A DNA stretch of 64,000 bases. Origin: Marinobacterium sp. xm-d-530. Lineage in GTDB: Bacteria > Pseudomonadota > Gammaproteobacteria > Pseudomonadales > Balneatricaceae. A program made the translations under genes and the position numbers. Below, piece after piece: positions 44,647 through 53,345 of this stretch. Under the pieces are notes generated by a model. It was given only the letters and a program-made list of their open reading frames with translations. It was not told where the DNA came from and did not search any database. Location of the stretch: assembly GCF_013283365.1 (NCBI RefSeq), contig NZ_WBYM01000002.1, forward strand, positions 310,001-374,000, written 5' to 3'. How positions within the stretch are numbered: position 1 is the stretch's first letter; each line of letters starts with the position of its first letter.

Positions 44647-46968
44647 CTAGAAAAGCGCTCTCTGTTTATCTATCAGATCATTAAAGCTGGCACCAAGAAA
44701 GGGTAATACTGTATCAGCGACCGGCTCTAACTGTTTAGAGACATAGTGTTGATAATCAATGATTGAACTACGACAGATGACCGGTTCTGGACCGTTAATC
44801 GTCATGACGTACTCGATAGGGTCGCCTCGCCCTAGACGCAGGTTTAACCCCTGCTTCTCTAGGTATGATTGCATTTTTTTAGCCGCTTTCACATGCGGTG
44901 GATTACTGGCCTGATAGGCATCCAGAGGTCGTCTTAGTCGTCGACGATAGGTCAATAGATGATCCGAGTTACCGCTGAGCAGTTGCTCAGTGGTCTCAAC
45001 GACTAGATCGCGCCAAGACTCGTCATTGAATATTCTGGACAACAACTCTGTCTGGAACCTTTTCGCCAAGGGTGTCCAATCTGACCGAACCGTCTCCAAC
45101 CCTTTAAAGACCAATTGATCTTCACTACCCGATCTCTTTAGACCCGCATAGCGCTTCTTAGTGCCCTTTTCAGAGTGACGCATGGTTGGCATCAAAAAGC
45201 GTTTGAAATGACTCTCGTATTGCAGTTCAAGTGCACTCTCTACACCGTATTGCTGTTTAAGGTGATCTCGTAACCATTGGTTGGCTTGATCTGCCAATTC
45301 AGCACCGTACTGCGCCATATCACTCTGTTGGCAATCATCGCCCAACCAGACAAAGACTGAATCGGTATCACCATAAATCACCTGATGACCCTGTTCAGAT
45401 TCAAACCATTGTGCGGTTTTTTGCAGGAGCTCATGGCCCCTCAATGTAATTGCTCCCGATAGGTTCTGATCATAGAAGCGACAGACATTGGACCCTAATA
45501 CCCCGTAGCAGGCATTCATCTGTATTTTGATCGCTTGTGACAACGCAGAGTTACCTTGCGCCTTAGCTCGATCTCGGGCTAACCAAAGCTCTTTGATGAT
45601 CGCGGGAAGAATCGCCACATCAGAATTGAACTGCGCACCAAAAAAGCCCGGTACTAATGACGCCTCTGAGGCCTCACCCGCCAGAGCGAGTGCTAAAGGG
45701 TCCACTGAGAAGGTACGAATGATACTGGGATAGAGGCTCTTAAAATCGAACACTAACACATCACGATAGAGACCGGGTTTAGACTCCATGACAAACCCAC
45801 CAGGCACAGAGAGGTCACTGCGACCAGAGGCATAAGGAGGTGCAACATAGCCTGCGCGATGCAGCTTAGGCAGATAGAGATTATCGAATGCCGCTTGGGA
45901 ACCACCCACTTTGTCCAAGGCCAAACCTGTAAGACGAGTGCGTTCGATCAAATACTCAAGCAACTCAGCTTTTTTGAAGATCTCTAACACCAATCGACAA
46001 TCTTCAATGTTATAGGTTGCTAATGCTTGTTTATCCTCTCTAAAGAGCTGCTGAATCTTCTCGCCACGATCATAGGGGTTATCAATCGCTTTACCACGCC
46101 CCAAGAGTGACTGAGCGACACTCTCCAGGCTGAAACTATCAAATTGCCAGGTGGCCCCTTTTAAAGTCTCAATGCCGTCGATGGCAACACGACCAGCAAT
46201 ACGACTGAACCAACGACCATTTTGACCAACATCGACCTGCATTTCACTGCTATCGCGTCCAAGCTTGAGCCCTACACGATTGGCCTTAGCTCGCCGAGCG
46301 AGCACGCGCAAATCAAAGCCAATCAAATTCCAGCCGACGATCAAATCAGGATCCCACTCTGCCACTATCTCGACAAAACGCTGAAGCAGAGCTCGCTCAT
46401 CCGAGCAGCCTTCACACCAGGTCAGATCGGGCGCCTCACCATTAAACAGCACGAGACTCTGATCGCCCTGCTGCAAGCCAATCGAGAGCAACTGATTAGC
46501 ATTTAACGTGGTTTCAATATCTAATGAGAGAAGCTTTAAATCAGGTGTAAAGTCACAGGGGCGCAACTCTAGCCCTTTAACACTTTCTACCTGAACAGCC
46601 CCGGTGCGAATAAACCGTTCCATCAAATAGCGATCAACCGGCCTGATATCCTCTTCCATGAGAGCAATCTGCACCGCCTCGAGTCGCTTTAACACTTCCC
46701 AGTAAACTTTTAGGCTTTGGCAGTAGAGACCCATGACAGGTTTTAAGGAGAGGGATTTCAGTTCTAAATGACGCAGCGTCCAACCCGATATATCTTTCAG
46801 ACAGGACTCAATAGCAGCTTGATCAGTGGCAAACACAAAACAGACCGCCTCTGCATTCGAGACAGTAACCGCATGAGCACCCTCCACCCCAGTCAACCAG
46901 AAGGTGTATTCAATGCCCTGCGGGCCATCGCGCTGGGTTCGGGTGAGAGGGAAGCCAGTGGTTGGCAT
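44647..46968 (-). CDS. polB: DNA polymerase II
   Basis: 773 residues from the ATG at 46968, which aligns with the E. coli PolB N-terminus (MPTTGFPLTR versus MAQAGFILTR); an in-frame GTG at 46983 overlaps mvaD. The exonuclease domain has KLLSLDIETT near 147 and VGWNLIGFDLRVL. Polymerase motif A is FDFKSLYPSIIRTF near 410, and motif C is VIYGDTDSVFVWL near 535. It is a family B polymerase used in SOS-related repair and translesion synthesis. It lies 7 bases after mvaD and so is probably transcribed with the mevalonate genes. I saw no LexA box near it. Confidence 0.95.
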   Translation of the reverse strand: MPTTGFPLTRTQRDGPQGIEYTFWLTGVEGAHAVTVSNAEAVCFVFATDQAAIESCLKDISGWTLRHLELKSLSLKPVMGLYCQSLKVYWEVLKRLEAVQIALMEEDIRPVDRYLMERFIRTGAVQVESVKGLELRPCDFTPDLKLLSLDIETTLNANQLLSIGLQQGDQSLVLFNGEAPDLTWCEGCSDERALLQRFVEIVAEWDPDLIVGWNLIGFDLRVLARRAKANRVGLKLGRDSSEMQVDVGQNGRWFSRIAGRVAIDGIETLKGATWQFDSFSLESVAQSLLGRGKAIDNPYDRGEKIQQLFREDKQALATYNIEDCRLVLEIFKKAELLEYLIERTRLTGLALDKVGGSQAAFDNLYLPKLHRAGYVAPPYASGRSDLSVPGGFVMESKPGLYRDVLVFDFKSLYPSIIRTFSVDPLALALAGEASEASLVPGFFGAQFNSDVAILPAIIKELWLARDRAKAQGNSALSQAIKIQMNACYGVLGSNVCRFYDQNLSGAITLRGHELLQKTAQWFESEQGHQVIYGDTDSVFVWLGDDCQQSDMAQYGAELADQANQWLRDHLKQQYGVESALELQYESHFKRFLMPTMRHSEKGTKKRYAGLKRSGSEDQLVFKGLETVRSDWTPLAKRFQTELLSRIFNDESWRDLVVETTEQLLSGNSDHLLTYRRRLRRPLDAYQASNPPHVKAAKKMQSYLEKQGLNLRLGRGDPIEYVMTINGPEPVICRSSIIDYQHYVSKQLEPVADTVLPFLGASFNDLIDKQRALF

Positions 46969-46975
46969 AACCGCG

Positions 46976-47971
46976 CTAGACACCGAAAGGGGTGACTACC
47001 TCCAGTTCAGGGAAGTGAGTCAATAGGTCAGTTAAAGACTCTTTCTGGAAAAGAAGCTTCAAGTTAGGGCCTGCATCCATGGTGAAATAGACCTCCAACC
47101 CCTGCTCACGAAGGTGCCATACCTTGTGCATCGCCTCTAACGACTCTGGCTGCCAATAGACTAGCGGAGGCCAGCTCGAAGCAAAGGTGGCATGCATCGA
47201 CATGGCGTTATGCTCCGCAGTAGAACCCAACAGGGTAAAGTCCTTATCTGAGATCGCCTGATGCAGTTTCGACAGATCGGCATTCGCTTGTGCAGGCCAA
47301 CTGTTATAAAGGTGAGAGGTCTCTTTGGTGCGCTGCATCCCAGATCGGCTATCAACGGACTTCTCGCCGATATCCACTTTGACCAGACCGATTCGAAGAT
47401 CATCCCAGGTCGCATCAATTGGATGAGCATGACTGTCCAAACCATCTTCGCGATGCCCCATATGCCACTCTACAAATCCATTAAAGATGGATCGACAGGC
47501 ACTGCCACTTCCCATACGAGCAATCATTGATAGCGCTTCATTGGAAAGCTGCAGTGATAGTGCATCGTTCAGCGCCAACGTCAGTGCAGCAAAGCCGGAG
47601 GCTGAGGAAGCAAGACCTGCTGCAGTAGGAATGTTATTTCGAGTCTCCACTCTGAAAGCGAGGGACTTGCTACCACGAAAGAGATCGATGAACTGACTAA
47701 CGCGACCTGCAAACTGTGAATCCTGGTGCATCTGTTGGCCGTTTAACCAAACCTCATCAATCGGCTGATCAATTGGCGTCACTCGAGTTCTAGAACCCAA
47801 ATCATTCAATGAGACAGAGAGGGATGGGTTGATCGGCAAATTAAGCTCAGCATCACGCTTGCCCCAGTACTTACACAGAGCGATGTTACTCGGAGCAAAG
47901 TGTTCCGATGATGCAGAAACAGCCCCCAACTCGGGTAGCACTTTAGTCAGCACTTCTTGCTTAGTAATCAC
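46976..47971 (-). CDS. mvaD: Diphosphomevalonate decarboxylase
   Basis: 331 residues of the GHMP superfamily. The N-terminal APSNIALCKYWGKRD (about 26-40) and LPINPSLSVSL are mvaD signatures. The Gly/Ser-rich loop is AGLASSASGFAALTLAL near 120, and the catalytic Asp is in YFTMDAGPNLK (about 299). It converts mevalonate 5-diphosphate to isopentenyl diphosphate with ATP and loss of CO2. Its start overlaps the preceding kinase stop by 4 bases. Confidence 0.93.
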   Translation of the reverse strand: MITKQEVLTKVLPELGAVSASSEHFAPSNIALCKYWGKRDAELNLPINPSLSVSLNDLGSRTRVTPIDQPIDEVWLNGQQMHQDSQFAGRVSQFIDLFRGSKSLAFRVETRNNIPTAAGLASSASGFAALTLALNDALSLQLSNEALSMIARMGSGSACRSIFNGFVEWHMGHREDGLDSHAHPIDATWDDLRIGLVKVDIGEKSVDSRSGMQRTKETSHLYNSWPAQANADLSKLHQAISDKDFTLLGSTAEHNAMSMHATFASSWPPLVYWQPESLEAMHKVWHLREQGLEVYFTMDAGPNLKLLFQKESLTDLLTHFPELEVVTPFGV

Positions 47972-48891
47972 ATTGACTCCTGTTTCAGACCTTCACTGTG
48001 TATCGAGACGGGCAGATGTTGATAAGGGATCTCTGAAGGATTGGTCAAACCTAACGAGATAACAGAGTCACCCAAACCAGACCCTGAAATCTTAGCACCC
48101 AGAACACCAGACTGCTGACGCATTCTAAATTGCAGGTCTGCCAAATTAGTATCACACACGCCTAGCGCATCAATTAGGCCTGAGTATTGATCCATCAATT
48201 GCCCTACTCGGATCCACTCTTGTGACTCTATCGCCTCTTCTGCTGCGCGAGTCACCTGCCCCATCAATTGATAGATCGAGGCGTATATAGCGGGATCGGC
48301 CTCAGCTCGCTGATTAACCAAGGCAATCACATCAGGCGTTTTCATCTTGTAACCGACATAAAAGAGATCAATGTCAGGAGTGCCTTTCAGTGGACGAACC
48401 TTGGCACCGTTCATTTCATAGGCGATCAAACCACCCCATATTGAAGCGGCCAAATCAGTGCCGGAACCACGACCAAATTGAACCCTGTGAACAGCCTCTA
48501 GAGCCAGCTTGAATACCTGATCATTGGTAACCGGCTCACCACAGAAGTTTAACAGACAAGCAAGGGTTGAAGCCGTGACTGCGGCAGATGAACCCAAACC
48601 AACTTGGTCAGAAAACTGGCTGGAGACTTTTAAATCAAACCCCTGTTTTAACTTCGACTGACACAGCTGAATTGCAGCGACCATAAAGCTAAACGTTGAA
48701 TCGTCTGTTAACTCACTCAAAGCGCTCTGATAACGACCCAGTTCCGACTCGATAGTGACGACCTCATCCACTCGCGGGATCAAAGAGACAGACAGCCTGT
48801 TACCAACGGCCAGTGCAATAGCAGGTTGGCCATGCAAGATGGCATGCTCGCCCATTAACATCAGGTTACCGGGTGCCGAATAACAGATCAT
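47968..48891 (-). CDS. mvaK2: Mevalonate-pathway GHMP kinase, phosphomevalonate kinase candidate
   Basis: 307 residues. GHMP motif 1 is YSAPGNLMLMGEHAILHGQPA, motif 2 is QVGLGSSAAVTASTLACLL near 100, and motif 3 is GAKISGSGLGDSVIS near 265. The segment GRGSGTDLAASIWGGLIAYE near 150 is more like phosphomevalonate kinases than mevalonate kinases. The C-terminal half, however, looks like mevalonate kinase, so the two kinases of this operon could be assigned the other way round. Since the operon has exactly two GHMP kinases plus mvaD, the pair should supply both phosphorylations. It overlaps both neighbours by 4 bases. Confidence 0.65.
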   Translation of the reverse strand: MICYSAPGNLMLMGEHAILHGQPAIALAVGNRLSVSLIPRVDEVVTIESELGRYQSALSELTDDSTFSFMVAAIQLCQSKLKQGFDLKVSSQFSDQVGLGSSAAVTASTLACLLNFCGEPVTNDQVFKLALEAVHRVQFGRGSGTDLAASIWGGLIAYEMNGAKVRPLKGTPDIDLFYVGYKMKTPDVIALVNQRAEADPAIYASIYQLMGQVTRAAEEAIESQEWIRVGQLMDQYSGLIDALGVCDTNLADLQFRMRQQSGVLGAKISGSGLGDSVISLGLTNPSEIPYQHLPVSIHSEGLKQESM

Positions 48892-49895
48892 ACATCGTCT
48901 CCGAGAGTGACACCCAAACCATCCGACTCAACTCGCCCCCAGCGCATCAAAGCCGGTAACTTCAAAGCATCCGGTGTTTGATTGGGCAGATACGCCAGCA
49001 CAAGCCCACCGGTATCACCCGACACCGCACCAGCACCTGCGATTTTAGCCGCACCGCCTAACCTCTCGATCTGCTCAATCAATGCGGTGACTCGGGCGGG
49101 CACCACCCCGATACGGTTTAATAGGCGGTGGTTATCTTGAATCGCAGAGAAGAGCTGATCGAGATCGGTTTGAGCCGTTTCGATGCGGTTCGTCACCGCA
49201 GCAAACTCGCTCCATATATCCGACTGCTCAAACTGGGCGCGGACACGCTCGACACAGACACCGGTACTTGTAGCGGGAGTTCCAGTGAATATCCAATACC
49301 AATCCTGATTAAATATTTCCGGTAATTCCCCTAATCGACTCGCTTGATCTTGCTCGACTTTGACCAAACCACCCATAGTAACTGTAGCCGCATCAATCAA
49401 ACTGCCACGACCGTGTTGTAACCGTTCACAGTGTCGCACTTGCTCAATCAAGGTTGGCAAATCTTCGTGTTTGGAGAAGAGTTTCAAAAGCGCCGCAAGC
49501 AGAGCGGCAGATGAGCCCATGCCCGCACCAACAGGAATATCCGATTGAATATCAAATTTGCCGCGTGGAATGCGTTCAAGGTTACCTAGTATGCGAGCCA
49601 CATCAACGGTGTAGAAAATCAACTCTGCCGGTCGAGAGAAGATCTCGCTGATGGAGCGCTCACCTCGAAGGTAGCCATCAAACGCTGCGTCCAATTTGTG
49701 ACGAAGAGTGGACAACTTCTCCAGCGCCATCTCATGTGCTCTGTCTGGAGCAAACCAGCTAAGACGCGGCAGTAGATCGGGAGTGAAGTTAACGGTTAAA
49801 CGCTGTTTTACCGAGAATGCGAGAGCTGGGGCACCGTACACAACAGAGTGCTCACCACTTAAAATGATCTTTCCGGGAGCACTCGCAACCGACAT
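48888..49895 (-). CDS. mvaK1: Mevalonate-pathway GHMP kinase, mevalonate kinase candidate
   Basis: 335 residues. Motif 1 is ASAPGKIILSGEHSVVYGAPAL at the N-terminus, the ATP loop is DIPVGAGMGSSAALLAALLK near 120, and motif 3 is AKIAGAGAVSGDTGG near 285. The segment HGRGSLIDAATVTMGGL near 165 resembles the substrate-binding HGxPSGID of mevalonate kinases, though the central residues differ. It follows mvaS by 2 bases and overlaps the next kinase by 4. Which of the two kinases acts on mevalonate needs an activity or tree test. Confidence 0.65.
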   Translation of the reverse strand: MSVASAPGKIILSGEHSVVYGAPALAFSVKQRLTVNFTPDLLPRLSWFAPDRAHEMALEKLSTLRHKLDAAFDGYLRGERSISEIFSRPAELIFYTVDVARILGNLERIPRGKFDIQSDIPVGAGMGSSAALLAALLKLFSKHEDLPTLIEQVRHCERLQHGRGSLIDAATVTMGGLVKVEQDQASRLGELPEIFNQDWYWIFTGTPATSTGVCVERVRAQFEQSDIWSEFAAVTNRIETAQTDLDQLFSAIQDNHRLLNRIGVVPARVTALIEQIERLGGAAKIAGAGAVSGDTGGLVLAYLPNQTPDALKLPALMRWGRVESDGLGVTLGDDV

Positions 49896-49897
49896 GA

Positions 49898-51064
49898 CTA
49901 GCGTTCTACGTACTCACGTTTGTGATCGCTAATCGCCGCCAAACGGAAGCGACCCTGTGTATCGGGCTCAATCACATGTTGCCCACCATCACGTGGATCT
50001 GGGTAACGGTAAAGGGTGAGATACTCTTCGTAGCTCAACTCAGTCCGATCCTTTAACAGTTCAGCGTGGCGGCCTGTATTCAACGCCGATTGGTAGCCAG
50101 ACACCACCTTAGCGGTAAAGAACTCACTGACTGAACCCGATCCATAACTGAACAGCCCGATGCGTTTATCGGTTAAATCTTCGTTGAGTTGCTCAAGAAG
50201 GGAGCAGAGCCCAATATACATTGACGCTGTGTAACAGTTACCGATCAAACGGTTGTAGATGAGTGTTGGTTCAATCTGAGCAGCAAGCTCTTCCGGAGTT
50301 TGACCCGTCTTATTGACACGAGCTAACTGTGAGTGAGCTTTCTGTGCCATCTTGCCGAACGGCAGGTGGTAACAGAAATAGTCGATATCACCGTAGCGAA
50401 CTGAACTCTCTTCACAGAAGTTTTCCCAGCTACGTTTTAACGATGTTAGGTAAATTTTGGTCGAGTATTTGCCATCAACCAGCGCCGTTGTTCGGTAGTT
50501 GGGACGCCAAAAATCCATCACATCTTCAGTATGAGTACCCGATTCTGGTTCAATCTCTAGAACTCTTGGATTTGCTTTAATCAGCATTGCAACCGCACCA
50601 CAACCCTGGGTGGCTTCACCTGGAGAGTCCAGATCGTAACGGGCCACATCGGAGGCGATCACAAGCACCTGTTTACTTGGGTTACGAGCAACCAGTGCAC
50701 TGGCCATTTGAACGGCCGCTGTTGCACTGTAACAAGCGTGTTTGAGCTCAACGACGCGGCAACGACTGTTCAATCCCAACAGACGATGTACATAGACTCC
50801 CGCCGCTTTGGATTGATCAATACCGGTTTCAGTCGCAAACAGAATCGTTGAGATAGCATCGGTTCCAATGCGCTCAACAATGGGAAGTGCAGCGTTCGCA
50901 GCAAGCGTGACGATATCCTCATCATGCGCCGCCATCGCCATCTTCTCTTGACCAATACCATCGTAATACTTGTTAGGATCAGTGCCTTGACGTTCAGCCA
51001 GCGTGCGCAAATCGAGGTAGTAGCTCGATGTATAAAAGCTGATTTCGTCGATACCTACGGACAT
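49898..51064 (-). CDS. mvaS: Hydroxymethylglutaryl-CoA synthase
   Basis: 388 residues, the size of bacterial MvaS. The catalytic residues fall at the same numbers as in the staphylococcal enzyme: Glu79 (FATETGIDQSKA), Cys111 (ELKHACYSATAA) and His233 (CYHLPFGKMAQKA). It condenses acetyl-CoA and acetoacetyl-CoA to HMG-CoA, the first committed step. A thiolase to make acetoacetyl-CoA is not in this operon. It sits between fni and the first kinase with gaps of 15 and 2 bases. Confidence 0.95.
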   Translation of the reverse strand: MSVGIDEISFYTSSYYLDLRTLAERQGTDPNKYYDGIGQEKMAMAAHDEDIVTLAANAALPIVERIGTDAISTILFATETGIDQSKAAGVYVHRLLGLNSRCRVVELKHACYSATAAVQMASALVARNPSKQVLVIASDVARYDLDSPGEATQGCGAVAMLIKANPRVLEIEPESGTHTEDVMDFWRPNYRTTALVDGKYSTKIYLTSLKRSWENFCEESSVRYGDIDYFCYHLPFGKMAQKAHSQLARVNKTGQTPEELAAQIEPTLIYNRLIGNCYTASMYIGLCSLLEQLNEDLTDKRIGLFSYGSGSVSEFFTAKVVSGYQSALNTGRHAELLKDRTELSYEEYLTLYRYPDPRDGGQHVIEPDTQGRFRLAAISDHKREYVER

Positions 51065-51079
51065 ACTTTGATCAAATCC

Positions 51080-52105
51080 TTAAAACTGTTCGATGATAAG
51101 CGCTCGCTGACCCTTAAGCGCTGTCGTACTGGGCACACCTAAAAGAAACAGTGCCGTTACATATTCACGTTTGATACGTTCAATTACGTCGACAACCGCT
51201 TCAGCGGATTGCATTGCCGGTTGCAGTAGAGGCGCTGCAAATCCCCCCAGCGAGGCGCCGAGTATAACAGACTTAGCTAGATCAATCCCATTGCGTAGAC
51301 CACCACTGGCAATCAACGTACTCTTATCCTGCCAAGGCTGACATTGATCTAACGCCACTGGAGTTGGTAATCCCCAATCTTGAAATAACAGCCCAAGATC
51401 ATCCTGATCACGACGATGATGTTCGATTCGACTCCAAGAGGTTCCACCACTGCCTGCCACATCGAAATAGCGAACACCTGCTCGGTAACCAAGCTCCACA
51501 TCGGCGGCCGACAGGCCAGAACCCACCTCTTTCAACCAGACTGGAACGGACAAACCCTCGACAACCTGTTGGATCTGATCCGTCAGATTCGCGAAATTAC
51601 GATCACCCTCTGGCTGAATAGCCTCCTGCAAAGGGTTCAAGTGAAGGTAGAGAGCATCAGCCTTAAGCAGGTCAACCGCAGCCTGACACTGCTCCAGTGA
51701 AAAACCATAGTTGAGCTGCACAGCACCAACATTGCCAATCAATAACGCATTGGGAGCAACCGATCGAAGATCAAAACTACTCTTAGCCGACTCATCACTG
51801 AACATCACTCGCTGCGAACCCACCGCCATCGCCACACCACAACGCTCGGCTGCTTCTGCAAGATTACGGTTAATGGTTCGGATCAACTCATGATCACCAC
51901 CCGTCATCGATGAAATAAGCATCGGGAAGCTTAGCGATTTACCCAACAATTCAATGGACGGATCGATCTTTTCGAAATCGAGCTCTGGCAACGCCCTGTG
52001 CGTTAACTTGATACGATCGAAGTAGCGCGCATCACGATCGGTCTCTGCATCCTGCAGAATCGCATTGATGTGCTCAATTTTTCGATCGTTGGTCAGCTGA
52101 CTCAT
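51080..52105 (-). CDS. fni: Isopentenyl-diphosphate delta-isomerase, type 2 (FMN-dependent)
   Basis: 341 residues of an FMN barrel. Signatures are FPMLISSMTGGDHELIRTIN near 65-84, LIGNVGAVQLNYG near 120, HLNPLQEAIQPEGDRNF near 150-166 with the conserved Gln and Glu, and the phosphate-binding ASGGLRNGIDLAKSVILGAS near 270. It interconverts isopentenyl and dimethylallyl diphosphate. Type 2 enzymes commonly go with bacterial mevalonate pathways. Its ATG overlaps the mvaA stop by 4 bases. Confidence 0.94.
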   Translation of the reverse strand: MSQLTNDRKIEHINAILQDAETDRDARYFDRIKLTHRALPELDFEKIDPSIELLGKSLSFPMLISSMTGGDHELIRTINRNLAEAAERCGVAMAVGSQRVMFSDESAKSSFDLRSVAPNALLIGNVGAVQLNYGFSLEQCQAAVDLLKADALYLHLNPLQEAIQPEGDRNFANLTDQIQQVVEGLSVPVWLKEVGSGLSAADVELGYRAGVRYFDVAGSGGTSWSRIEHHRRDQDDLGLLFQDWGLPTPVALDQCQPWQDKSTLIASGGLRNGIDLAKSVILGASLGGFAAPLLQPAMQSAEAVVDVIERIKREYVTALFLLGVPSTTALKGQRALIIEQF

Positions 52106-53142
52106 TTGCGTTCCATTTGCAGGTGCGACTGCATCAGCTCACCTGGGTTAGTCTGCGCAGCAATCAGCGACAGCTCACCACACAGAACCGTAGCACCACA
52201 GATAGCCGCCAATCGACGTGCATTAGCACCCGGCTCACGATCATCTCGACAGCCAAGGCGTTCTAGGTTCTCTTCTACAAAGTCGATCCCTTTGCCGTTA
52301 CCGACACTGCCGACGATTAGGTTGGGTAGCGTACAGCTGAAGTATAAATCGCCGTTGCGAACCTCAGCGTGAACCACACCTTGTGATCCCTCAATGATGT
52401 TGGCCGCATCCTGACCTGTCGCCAAGTAAAAGGCGAGCAGCATATTAGCGTAGTGCGCATTAGCACTGCGTAAACCGCCGGCAATCATTGTTCCGATCAG
52501 GTTTTTCTTGATGTTCAGATCAACAATTTTCTCTGGCGTAGAGTGAAGGCGGCGCTCAACGATATCCCGTGGAATCAGGATTTCACAAACCACATACTTA
52601 CCACGACCAAGAATGCCATTAACGGCGGTCGCCTTTTTATCGGAGCAATAGTTACCGGATATAGAGCTGTACTGAAGGTGTGGATACTCTGTCAAAATCC
52701 AAGGGATCAGATGATCAGCAGCATTGGTCACCATATTGTGACCAGAAGCATCGCCCGTCGTAAACTCTAGGCGTAGGTAGATAAGGTTACCAACCACCTG
52801 AGAATTCAGATCAATTAACTTGGCGAAACGACTCGATTTTGCCACTACCTCATTGAGGTCATCCATTCGAGCTTTTAGAGACTGGATCGCTTGGTGCGCT
52901 GCATAGGCATCTTCCGCTTCAAGCAAAATCGAGCGGGTCATACGCTCATCAATCACACTGACTTTAATCCCCTCTTCACAGAGAGTAGAGATGCGTGCAC
53001 CACGACCAACGGATGGCCACAGAGGGGTTTCGTAAGTGGCTAGAGGAACACTCAACTTCTCTTCAATCAGATGACCTGACAGTTTCATCGGACCGACCCA
53101 GCGCATTGGGATCGGAGCTTGAAGAATTTTGTGTGTTTTCAT
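52102..53142 (-). CDS. mvaA: Hydroxymethylglutaryl-CoA reductase
   Basis: 346 residues from the ATG at 53142; an in-frame TTG at 53193 would begin inside a hairpin and is unlikely. Catalytic residues are visible: Glu126 (LRLEFTTGDASGHNM), Lys169/170 (SISGNYCSDKKATAVN), Asp245 (ATGQDAANIIEGSQG) and His340 (QSHLQMERK). The NYCSDKK form resembles class I (archaeal/eukaryotic) reductases, but there is no membrane domain. It reduces HMG-CoA to mevalonate. It is the first gene of the operon and is preceded by a terminator-like hairpin. No strong ribosome site is seen. Confidence 0.92.
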   Translation of the reverse strand: MKTHKILQAPIPMRWVGPMKLSGHLIEEKLSVPLATYETPLWPSVGRGARISTLCEEGIKVSVIDERMTRSILLEAEDAYAAHQAIQSLKARMDDLNEVVAKSSRFAKLIDLNSQVVGNLIYLRLEFTTGDASGHNMVTNAADHLIPWILTEYPHLQYSSISGNYCSDKKATAVNGILGRGKYVVCEILIPRDIVERRLHSTPEKIVDLNIKKNLIGTMIAGGLRSANAHYANMLLAFYLATGQDAANIIEGSQGVVHAEVRNGDLYFSCTLPNLIVGSVGNGKGIDFVEENLERLGCRDDREPGANARRLAAICGATVLCGELSLIAAQTNPGELMQSHLQMERK

Positions 53143-53154
53143 CCGCTGAAAATC

Positions 53155-53185
53155 CAATAAAAAAGGGTTGTAGCAACAACCCTTT
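53155..53185 (-). terminator. Terminator-like hairpin in the mvaA leader
   Basis: A perfect 10-bp stem AAAGGGTTGT/ACAACCCTTT (53185-53176 with 53171-53162 on the minus strand), loop of 4, followed by TTTTTTATT. It ends about 13 bases before the mvaA ATG. argG already has its own terminator at 53282-53314, so this may act as an attenuator or a back-up stop. Confidence 0.7.
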
Positions 53186-53281
53186 AGGTTCAAAAACTAA
53201 CTAAGAGCAATTTTATCGATCACATCTACCTGATGCAATTGATTGAACTCATAACAGAGCAACTGAGATCACTGAAAAAAC

Positions 53282-53314
53282 AAAAAACCCGAGTCATCTT
53301 AACGATGATTCGGG
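53282..53314 (-). terminator. Rho-independent terminator of argG
   Basis: On the minus strand an 11-bp stem CCCGAATCATC/GATGACTCGGG with one mismatch or wobble is followed by TTTTTTG. It lies 32 bases after the argG stop. Confidence 0.85.
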
Positions 53315-53345
53315 CTTCGATTTAGCAAACTAGACTAGTTGACGA

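Noticed and set aside
53143-53193. A TTG start that would add 17 residues to mvaA
   Set aside because: The extra codons are made by the hairpin sequence, and no ribosome site precedes the TTG.
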